In this document: positions 12,268-18,270 of the stretch, piece after piece
How positions within the stretch are numbered: position 1 is the stretch's first letter
Layout: each line of letters opens with the position of its first letter
From: Alphaproteobacteria bacterium
GTDB lineage: Bacteria > Pseudomonadota > Alphaproteobacteria > UBA7887
Length of the DNA stretch: 18,270 nucleotides
NCBI GenBank assembly: GCA_028289725.1
Contig: JANQOH010000076.1
Span: 1 to 18,270 of the forward strand
Direction of reading: 5' to 3'
Notes under the pieces: generated by a model
Seen by the model: the letters and a program-made list of their open reading frames with translations, nothing else
The model's database searches: none
Told to the model about the DNA's origin: nothing
Position numbers and translations under genes: made by a program

Positions 12268-14058
12268 ATGACCGAAGCTTATCCCATCACCGACCACACT
12301 TATGACGTGGTGGTTGTCGGCGCCGGCGGCGCCGGCCTGCGCGCCACGTTCGGCATGGCGGAGAAGGGGCTCAAAACCGCGTGCCTGACCAAAGTGTTCC
12401 CGACGCGCAGTCATACCGTCGCGGCGCAAGGCGGCATCTCGGCCGCGCTCGGCAATATGGGTGAGGACGACTGGCGCTGGCACATGTACGACACGGTGAA
12501 GGGGTCGGACTGGCTCGGCGACCAAGACGCGATCGAATATATGTGCCGCGAGGCCGTGCCGGCGGTGATCGAGCTGGAACACTACGGCGTGCCGTTTTCG
12601 CGCACACCCGAAGGCAAAATCTATCAGCGCGCGTTCGGTGGTATGACCACGCGGTTTGGCGAAGGCACGGCGCAGCGCACCTGCGCCGCCGCCGACCGCA
12701 CGGGACACGCGATTCTACACACGCTTTATCAGCAGGCGCTGCGGTGTCAGGCCGAATTTATGATCGAGTATTTTGTGCTCGATCTGATCATGGACGACGA
12801 AGGCGCGTGCCGCGGGGTGATGGCGTGGAATTTGGATGACGGTACGATTCACCGTTTCCGCGCCAATTTGGTCGTGCTTGCCACGGGCGGGTACGGCCGC
12901 ACCTATTTTTCATGCACCTCCGCACACACCTGCACGGGTGATGGCAATGCGATGGCGCTGCGCGCCGGACTGCCGAACCAGGATATGGAGTTTGTGCAAT
13001 TCCATCCGACCGGCATTTACGGCGCCGGCGTGCTGATTACCGAAGGCGTGCGGGGCGAAGGCGGATACCTTACCAATTCCGAGGGCGAACGGTTTATGGA
13101 GCGCTACGCGCCGTCGGCCAAGGACTTGGCGAGCCGCGACGTGGTCAGCCGGTCGATGACCATCGAAATCCGTGAAGGTCGTGGCGTCGGTGAAAACAAG
13201 GACCACATCCATTTGCACCTCGAGCATCTGGATGCAGACCTGATCAACGAACGGCTGCCGGGCATATCGGAGAATGCACGCATCTTTGCCGGCGTCGACG
13301 TGACACGCGAACCGATTCCGGTGCTGCCGACCTGCCACTACAATATGGGCGGCGTGCCGACCAACTATCACGGTGAAGTCGTCACGGTGCGCGACGGCGA
13401 TCCGGACGCGGTGGTGCCTGGCCTAATGGCGATCGGCGAGGCGGCCTGCGTATCGGTCCATGGCGCCAATCGTCTCGGTTCGAACTCGCTGCTCGATTTG
13501 GTGGTGTTTGGACGCGCGGCCGCGATCCGCGCGGCGGAGCTCGTCACCCCGGGCGAAAGCCATAAGGATTTCACCAACGGCGCCGGCGAAAACGCGCTCG
13601 AGCGGCTCGACCGCCTGCGCCACGCCAAGGGCGGCACGCCGACGGCGGCGATGCGGCTCGAAATGCAAAAAGTGATGCAGAGCCATTGCGCCGTGTTTCG
13701 CACCGGCGAGGTGCTATCGGAAGGCGTTGAGGAGCTCAACAAGCTCTGGGACGCGCGCCATGACATCAGCGTGTCTGACCGGTCGATGGTGTGGAACTCC
13801 GACCTGGTCGAAACGCTCGAGTATGACAATCTTCTTCAGCAGGCCGTGGTCGCGGTCGGCTCGGCACACAACCGTCAGGAAAGCCGCGGCGCGCATGCGC
13901 GCGAGGATTTTTCCGAACGCGACGACGAGAATTGGATGAAACACACGGTGGCGTGGCTCGGCGATGACGGCAAACCGCGGCTCGACTATCGCCCGGTGCA
14001 TCTGAACACTCTGACCAACGAGGTCCAGCCGATCCCGCCCAAGGCGCGCGTTTATTGA
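12268..14058 (+). CDS. sdhA: Succinate dehydrogenase flavoprotein subunit
   Basis: Catalytic FAD subunit oxidising succinate to fumarate in the TCA cycle, on the cytoplasmic face of the membrane; 596 residues, normal length. The FAD dinucleotide motif VVVVGAGGAGLRA is at 14-26, and H49 in TRSHTVAAQGG is the expected site of covalent FAD attachment. Active-site residues are H246 (QFHPTGI), R290 (LASRDVVSR, the proton-shuttle Arg286 of E. coli) and the later PTCHYNMGG and HGANRLGSNSLLDLVVFGRA. GGAAGGGG lies about 9 nt before the ATG. Intact, third gene of sdhCDAB. The reaction would also take up succinate formed from propionyl-CoA/methylmalonyl-CoA in the ethylmalonyl-CoA pathway. Confidence 0.97.
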   Translation: MTEAYPITDHTYDVVVVGAGGAGLRATFGMAEKGLKTACLTKVFPTRSHTVAAQGGISAALGNMGEDDWRWHMYDTVKGSDWLGDQDAIEYMCREAVPAVIELEHYGVPFSRTPEGKIYQRAFGGMTTRFGEGTAQRTCAAADRTGHAILHTLYQQALRCQAEFMIEYFVLDLIMDDEGACRGVMAWNLDDGTIHRFRANLVVLATGGYGRTYFSCTSAHTCTGDGNAMALRAGLPNQDMEFVQFHPTGIYGAGVLITEGVRGEGGYLTNSEGERFMERYAPSAKDLASRDVVSRSMTIEIREGRGVGENKDHIHLHLEHLDADLINERLPGISENARIFAGVDVTREPIPVLPTCHYNMGGVPTNYHGEVVTVRDGDPDAVVPGLMAIGEAACVSVHGANRLGSNSLLDLVVFGRAAAIRAAELVTPGESHKDFTNGAGENALERLDRLRHAKGGTPTAAMRLEMQKVMQSHCAVFRTGEVLSEGVEELNKLWDARHDISVSDRSMVWNSDLVETLEYDNLLQQAVVAVGSAHNRQESRGAHAREDFSERDDENWMKHTVAWLGDDGKPRLDYRPVHLNTLTNEVQPIPPKARVY

Positions 14059-14091
14059 TCCGCCGAACCTCTTTCCTCGAAGGACGAAGCA

Positions 14092-14871
14092 ATGGCTGAA
14101 TTCAGCTTGCCAGCCAATTCAAAGGTCGGTGCGGGCAAAACCCACAAGGCGCCCGACGGCGCGACCAACACCAAGACCTTCAAAGTCTATCGGTGGAGTC
14201 CCGACGACGGTGAGAACCCGCATATCGACCAATATGTGGTCGATCTCGATAGCTGCGGGCCGATGGTTTTGGACGCGCTGATCAAGATCAAGAACGAGAT
14301 CGATCCGACGCTCACGTTTCGGCGATCGTGCCGCGAAGGCGTGTGCGGCAGCTGCGCGATGAACATCGACGGCACCAACACGCTCGCCTGCACGAAATAT
14401 CTGAGTGAGATCGACGGCGACGCCAAGGTCTACCCTCTGCCGCATATGCCCGTGGTGAAGGACCTGGTGCCCGACCTCAATCATGTTTACGCGCAATATG
14501 CCTCGATTAAGCCGTGGATGCGCGCCGACTCGCCACCACCGCCCGACGGTGAGCGCCTGCAGTCGCAGGAAGAGCGCAAAGAACTCGACGGGCTGTACGA
14601 ATGCATTCTGTGTTTCTGCTGCTCGACAAGCTGCCCTAGCTATTGGTGGAACGGGGACCGGTATTTGGGTCCTGCGGTCTTGTTGCAGGCCTATCGCTGG
14701 ATCGCGGACAGCCGCGACGAAGCGACGGGTGAGCGTCTGGACGATCTGGAGGATCCGTTCAAGCTCTACCGCTGCCACACGATCATGAATTGCACCAAGA
14801 CATGTCCGAAAAGCCTGAACCCGGCGAAGGCGATCGGTGAGATCAAGAAGCTGATGGTTGAGCGTCGATAG
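14092..14871 (+). CDS. sdhB: Succinate dehydrogenase iron-sulfur subunit
   Basis: Electron-transfer subunit of complex II, 259 residues. The [2Fe-2S] cysteines are C80, C85, C88 and C100 in SCREGVCGSCAMN and TLAC. The [4Fe-4S] set is C171, C174, C177 and C238; the [3Fe-4S] set is C181, C228 and C234. Every position in the last two sets is offset by exactly 22 from the E. coli numbering I remember, so all three clusters should be intact. The N-terminal 20 residues form a short polar extension. GAAGGACGAAGC precedes the ATG at 14092. Last gene of sdhCDAB; a roughly 200-bp gap follows. Confidence 0.97.
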   Translation: MAEFSLPANSKVGAGKTHKAPDGATNTKTFKVYRWSPDDGENPHIDQYVVDLDSCGPMVLDALIKIKNEIDPTLTFRRSCREGVCGSCAMNIDGTNTLACTKYLSEIDGDAKVYPLPHMPVVKDLVPDLNHVYAQYASIKPWMRADSPPPPDGERLQSQEERKELDGLYECILCFCCSTSCPSYWWNGDRYLGPAVLLQAYRWIADSRDEATGERLDDLEDPFKLYRCHTIMNCTKTCPKSLNPAKAIGEIKKLMVERR

Positions 14872-15071
14872 GCGTCGACGAGGCTCGGCGTTCGCTAGTT
14901 CGGGCGGGCACTCCTGATCATTTTTGCCTTCGTTGCACGCCAATTGTGCCATGCGCACTTGTCGGGCGCTGAACGCGCGCCATTGTCATGGACGCGATGA
15001 GAAAGGCGGACGGTGTCAGAATTGTTTCGATATACGCACACTGTTCCGTTCGTTAGGGCGCGCCGCCGGCC

Positions 15072-16043
15072 ATGAGCGTGCTCTTGGTAATCGCTGGCTT
15101 GGTGCTGCTGGTCGGCGGCGGCGAGTTGCTGGTGCGGGGCGCTGTTGGGTTGGCGAGCGTGTTGGGTGTTTCGCCGCTCGTGATCGGCCTGACCGTGGTG
15201 GCATTCGGCACCTCCGCGCCGGAACTTGTGGTTAGTCTTGAGGCCGTTTTTAGCGGTCATCCCGACATCGTCCTCGGCAATGTTGTCGGTTCGAACATCG
15301 CGAACATCCTTCTGATCGTCGGCGCCGCGGCGGCGCTGAAGGCGATTACGATTTCGCCGGGTCTTGTGCGTCGTGACGGCAGCCTTTTGTTGATCGCCAC
15401 GCTCGGCTTCTCCGCAATATGCTTGCTCGGCACGATCAACTGGATCGCCGGGGCTGGCATGGTTCTGGTGTTGATCGGCTATACGGTCTGGTCCTTTTGG
15501 GCGGCGCGGCGGCGCATGCCAAAGCCTGATCCGGAGGACGAAGCCACCGAAGAAGAGGCGGAAGACGAACACAAGCCTTTGCCAGGCGGCATTTTGATCG
15601 CGCTTGGCATCACCGCGTTCGGCATTGGCGGCGTTATCATCGGCGCGAACCTGTTGGTCGAGGGCGCGGTCGATATTGCGCGCTGGGCCGGCTTGTCCGA
15701 GGCGGTCATCGGACTGACGCTGATCGCGTTCGGAACGTCGCTTCCAGAGCTCGCGACCGCCGGGATGGCCGCGTTGCGGGGTCATAGCGATTTGGCGGTG
15801 GGAAATGCGCTCGGCAGCAACCTCTTCAACATGTTGGCGATTGCCGGCGTGACCGCCATGGTGGCGCCGGTGCCGGTGCCGGAAGAACTGCTTCGGTTCG
15901 ACCTGTGGGTCATGATTGGCGTCACGGTTGCCCTGCTGTTCATGATGACCACCGAACGACGGGTCAGCCGGGTCGAGGGTGGTGTATTGCTCGCGAGTTA
16001 TGGCGCCTACATCATGCTCACCGTCAGCGGTGTTGTGGCCTAA
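15072..16043 (+). CDS. CaCA-family calcium/sodium antiporter (YrbG-like)
   Basis: Inner-membrane cation/Ca2+ exchanger, 323 residues with about ten hydrophobic helices in two inverted halves. The alpha repeats are clear: GLTVVAFGTSAPELVVS (39-55) with GNVVGSNIANIL (69-80), and GLTLIAFGTSLPELATA (214-230) with GNALGSNLFNML (244-255). The glutamates of the two PEL motifs (E51, E226) are the expected cation ligands. The halves are joined by a charged cytoplasmic loop rich in Asp/Glu near residues 152-169, which might sense cations. It follows sdhB after 200 bp, with no operon link visible. Ions transported cannot be fixed from sequence. No strong Shine-Dalgarno precedes the ATG. Confidence 0.92.
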   Translation: MSVLLVIAGLVLLVGGGELLVRGAVGLASVLGVSPLVIGLTVVAFGTSAPELVVSLEAVFSGHPDIVLGNVVGSNIANILLIVGAAAALKAITISPGLVRRDGSLLLIATLGFSAICLLGTINWIAGAGMVLVLIGYTVWSFWAARRRMPKPDPEDEATEEEAEDEHKPLPGGILIALGITAFGIGGVIIGANLLVEGAVDIARWAGLSEAVIGLTLIAFGTSLPELATAGMAALRGHSDLAVGNALGSNLFNMLAIAGVTAMVAPVPVPEELLRFDLWVMIGVTVALLFMMTTERRVSRVEGGVLLASYGAYIMLTVSGVVA

Positions 16044-16171
16044 CCGGCGAGCCCTTCAAACCGACCGCCGAAGCCGAAGACTTTCGCGATTTCCCGAAAG
16101 GCGTATGCTGTCCGCAAATGGGCAAGCGCGTCGCGGCGCCCTTTGGCGACCGACGCGAGCGGGAGGACATC

Positions 16172-17275
16172 ATGCGCGCACTCAGTGTCATCATTTTATT
16201 GGTCGTCGGCGTCGTCGTCGGCATCGGTCTTGAGCGCGTTGCGCTGTCGCCGGGCGGCGATGGAGGCGGCGAGCAGGCATCGTCATCGACTGACGACGGT
16301 CTGGGCGATGCGGTGAATTGGAAGATGGCGAGCTCCTACGCCGAGTCTCTGGCGTTGGTCGGTCCGTCGGCGAGCCAATTCATCGACGATCTGTCGACGG
16401 CGTCGGGCGGCAATATGACCTTGAAGTTTTTCGAGCCGAACGCGTTGGTGCCGCCGCTTGAAGTGTTTGATGCGGTGTCGTCGGGCTCGGTCGACGCCGG
16501 CTATTCGACGCCGGGTTTTTGGGCCGGCAAAGAGGCGGCGCTGCAACTGTTCAGCGCCGTGCCGTTCGGTCCGGCTTCGGCCGAGTATCTGGCCTGGTAC
16601 TACAATGGAGGCGGTCAGCAACTGCTCGACGAAATTTACGCCAAGCACAATATCAAGGCGCATTTGTGCGGCTTGTTCCCGCCGGAGGCTTCGGGCTGGT
16701 TCCGCGAGGAAATCGCGGGCGCGGAGGATCTGAGCGGTCTCAAAATGCGGTTCTTCGGTCTTGGCGCGCGGGTGATTGAGAAGCTCGGTGTGTCGACGCA
16801 ATTGATTGCGCCCGGCGATATCTTTCCGGCCTTGGAATTGGGTACGATCGACGCGACGGAGCTGGCCAGCCCGGCGATCGACAAAAGCCTCGGCTTTCAT
16901 CAAGTCGCAAAGCACTACTACTTCCCCGGTTGGCACCAGCAATCGACGTGGGTCGAGATCATCGTCAATCTCGACCGGTGGAATGCCCTGACCGATCGCC
17001 AGAAACGCCTGTTTGAGATTACCTGCGGCAATATGGTCCAGCGGACCATCGCGCTCGGCGAGGCCGAGCAGGTGCCGGCTTTGGAGTATTTCCAGGAGCA
17101 AGGCGTCACGCTTCACGAGTGGTCGCCGGAAATCTTGGCGGAGCTCGAAGCCGCGTGGCAGGAAGTGGTCGCGGAGGAAGTCGCCAAGGATGAGACCTTC
17201 AAGCGTGCATGGGAGTCGATGAACGACTTTCGCACCCGCTATGCCACCTGGCGCGACCTTGGATACTTGAAATAA
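16172..17275 (+). CDS. TRAP transporter periplasmic substrate-binding protein (TakP/FcbT1 type)
   Basis: 367-residue extracytoplasmic receptor of the DctP family, which binds organic acids for Na+-driven TRAP uptake. Residues 1-22 (MRALSVIILLVVGVVVGIGL) form a signal peptide or N-terminal anchor, followed by a low-complexity Gly/Ser linker to about residue 40. WKMASSYAES starts the mature fold; GGGQQLLDEIYAKHNI, GLKMRFFGLGARVIEKLGV, APGDIFPALELGTIDATE and YYFPGWHQQSTWVEIIVN follow the pattern of the TakP/FcbT1 subgroup, whose known ligands include 2-oxo acids and halobenzoates. The start is set at ATG 16172 with GGAGG 5 nt upstream; the open frame extends to 15905 but overlaps the exchanger. 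No DctQ or DctM genes follow, so it is an orphan here. Ligand unknown. Confidence 0.9.
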   Translation: MRALSVIILLVVGVVVGIGLERVALSPGGDGGGEQASSSTDDGLGDAVNWKMASSYAESLALVGPSASQFIDDLSTASGGNMTLKFFEPNALVPPLEVFDAVSSGSVDAGYSTPGFWAGKEAALQLFSAVPFGPASAEYLAWYYNGGGQQLLDEIYAKHNIKAHLCGLFPPEASGWFREEIAGAEDLSGLKMRFFGLGARVIEKLGVSTQLIAPGDIFPALELGTIDATELASPAIDKSLGFHQVAKHYYFPGWHQQSTWVEIIVNLDRWNALTDRQKRLFEITCGNMVQRTIALGEAEQVPALEYFQEQGVTLHEWSPEILAELEAAWQEVVAEEVAKDETFKRAWESMNDFRTRYATWRDLGYLK

Positions 17276-17326
17276 GCGGGCTGCCAGGGCATCAACACGC
17301 CGCACACCGGCATCTGATTTGATTGA

Positions 17327-17353
17327 CGCCCTGTTCGCCGGATCGAACAGGCG
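17327..17353 (+). promoter_or_regulatory. Hairpin directly upstream of the mmsA ribosome site
   Basis: CCTGTTCG (17330-17337) pairs with CGAACAGG (17344-17351) around a 6-nt loop, and the stem continues with two further pairs across a one-base bulge. It touches the GGAGGGAG ribosome site of mmsA (17353-17360). It may be an operator or a leader structure; no T run supports termination. Confidence 0.4.
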
Positions 17354-17365
17354 GAGGGAGAGATT

Positions 17366-18270
17366 ATGACTGAAAAGCTTCATCATTATATCGGCGGCAA
17401 GAAGGTCGCGGGAGAAAGCGGCCGGATGGGTCCGGTTTTCAATCCGGCGACGGGCGAGCAGACCAAAGAAGTGCCGCTGGCGAGCGCCGCCGAGGTGCGG
17501 CAGACGGTCGAAATTGCTAAAGCGGCCTTGCCGGAATGGGCGGCCACAACGCCGATTACGCGCGCCCGTATGATGTTCAAGCTGAAATCCCTCATTGAAG
17601 CGAACATGGATGCGTTGGCCGAAGCCGTGTCCTCGGAGCACGGCAAGACGATTCCGGACGCGAAGGGCTCGATTACGCGCGGTTTGGAGGTGGTTGAGTT
17701 TGCCTGCGGGATTCCGCATTTACTCAAAGGCGAGTTCACTGAAGCCGTGGGCACGGGCGTCGACAGCTATTCGATCCGCCAGCCGGTCGGCGTCTGCGCC
17801 GGAATCACGCCGTTTAACTTCCCGGCCATGATTCCGTTGTGGATGGCGCCGATGGCGATCGCCTGCGGCAACACGTTCATACTTAAGCCATCGGAGCGTG
17901 ATCCAAGCTGCCCGCTTTTGCTTGCGGAGCTGTTCCAGGAAGCCGGCGTGCCGGATGGCGTGTTCAACGTCGTCAACGGCGACAAGGAAGCGGTCGACGC
18001 CATTCTGACCGACCCGGATATCGGCGCGGTGAGCTTCGTCGGGTCGACGCCGATTGCGCAATATGTCTACGCGACCGGTTCCGCGCACGGTAAGCGCATG
18101 CAGGCGCTCGGCGGCGCGAAGAACCACATGGTGGTGATGCCCGACGCCGATTTTGATCAAGCGGCCGATGCCTTGATGGGTGCGGCCTATGGCCCGGCCG
18201 GCGAACGCTGCATGGCGGTTTCGGTGGCGGTCGCGGTGGGCGGCACGGCGGAACCGCCATGCAGCGTTCG
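17366..18270 (+). CDS. mmsA: CoA-acylating methylmalonate-semialdehyde dehydrogenase (3' truncated)
   Basis: Aldehyde dehydrogenase that turns methylmalonate or malonate semialdehyde into propionyl-CoA or acetyl-CoA plus CO2, using NAD+ and CoA (valine, beta-alanine or inositol breakdown). About 301 of roughly 500 residues are present. Family-specific blocks are SYSIRQPVGVCAGITPFNFP (134-153), AMIPLWMAPMAIACGNTF, LKPSERDPS, VSFVGSTPIAQYVY, LGGAKNHMVVMPDAD and the catalytic cysteine C282 in GPAGERCMA. KNH and ERCM are MmsA features, distinct from ordinary aldehyde dehydrogenases. GGAGGGAG lies 5 nt before the ATG at 17366. The last residues (after about VAVAVGGTAE) come from a fold-back at the contig end and should not be trusted. 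It follows the TRAP receptor by 90 bp with a hairpin between. Confidence 0.92.
   Translation, partial: MTEKLHHYIGGKKVAGESGRMGPVFNPATGEQTKEVPLASAAEVRQTVEIAKAALPEWAATTPITRARMMFKLKSLIEANMDALAEAVSSEHGKTIPDAKGSITRGLEVVEFACGIPHLLKGEFTEAVGTGVDSYSIRQPVGVCAGITPFNFPAMIPLWMAPMAIACGNTFILKPSERDPSCPLLLAELFQEAGVPDGVFNVVNGDKEAVDAILTDPDIGAVSFVGSTPIAQYVYATGSAHGKRMQALGGAKNHMVVMPDADFDQAADALMGAAYGPAGERCMAVSVAVAVGGTAEPPCSV
18202..18270. repeat. Fold-back inverted repeat at the contig end (probable artefact)
   Basis: The last 19 bases (18252-18270) are the exact reverse complement of 18202-18220, with a 31-base loop. The left arm encodes the MmsA catalytic-cysteine motif, so the repeat is most simply a library or assembly fold-back ending exactly at the sequence terminus, not a biological hairpin. 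Confidence 0.85.

Noticed and set aside
14872..15071. Possible gene or RNA in the 200-bp gap after sdhB
   Set aside because: Only short frames without family resemblance; no clear hairpin plus T run, promoter or RNA fold could be supported.
15905..16171. N-terminal extension of the TRAP receptor
   Set aside because: It overlaps the exchanger's 3' end and would bury the hydrophobic signal; a strong RBS precedes the ATG at 16172.
16283..17719. 478-codon open frame on the minus strand
   Set aside because: It lies antisense to the TRAP receptor and the mmsA start, both of which have clear family motifs; the translation is Arg/His-rich with no motif, as expected for an antisense shadow in GC-rich DNA.

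Overview
The window reads as GC-rich chromosomal DNA of an alphaproteobacterium, most likely Rhodospirillales-like and probably from a metagenome. This rests on two things. The arrangement malyl-CoA lyase/thioesterase - mesaconyl-CoA hydratase - sdhCDAB is, as I recall it, typical of alphaproteobacteria that run the ethylmalonyl-CoA pathway. Gene content (aromatic-CoA catabolism, TRAP transport, MmsA) and codon use also fit. Genes are tightly packed, with several 4-bp ATGA stop/start overlaps. I see no rRNA, tRNA, CRISPR array, insertion sequence or phage gene. Both window ends cut a gene. The right end carries a fold-back inverted repeat that looks like an assembly artefact.

Region A (1-7209) is a phenylacetate-type module. 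On the plus strand are paaF (5' truncated), paaG and paaI. Convergent to them is a minus-strand pair: a PaaA-like ferritin-fold protein (Phenylacetic acid catabolic protein family) and an overlapping 139-residue protein I do not recognise. A 219-bp divergent region separates this pair from paaX. It holds a 14-bp inverted repeat with 21-bp spacing whose arms resemble the PaaX recognition sequence, a candidate promoter overlapping one arm, and two further palindromes. paaX overlaps an adrenodoxin-reductase-type ferredoxin-NADP+ reductase gene, followed by an AMP-forming acyl-CoA ligase. The parts therefore make a possible activation - oxygenation - isomerisation - hydration - thioester rescue chain. 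The PaaA-like protein stands without paaBCDE in the window, and in my hand alignment it has Thr where E. coli PaaA has one of its six diiron ligands. This is the best candidate here for an undescribed system.

Region B (7238-9331) has pdxY (pyridoxal kinase, minus strand) and, divergently, a TPR lipoprotein with a four-cysteine C-terminal region.

Region C (9341-14871) is central carbon metabolism: a CitE/HpcH-fold malyl-CoA enzyme (Mcl2-like), mesaconyl-CoA hydratase (mch), and the complete succinate dehydrogenase operon sdhCDAB with all expected cofactor ligands. A perfect 15-bp palindrome of the form CTGC-N3-GCAG upstream resembles the PhaR operator, which would tie this region to polyhydroxybutyrate/acetyl-CoA status.

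Region D (15072-18270) has a CaCA-family cation/Ca2+ exchanger, a solitary TRAP substrate-binding protein of the TakP/FcbT1 type without membrane subunits, and the 5' part of mmsA (methylmalonate-semialdehyde dehydrogenase), which runs into the fold-back end of the contig.
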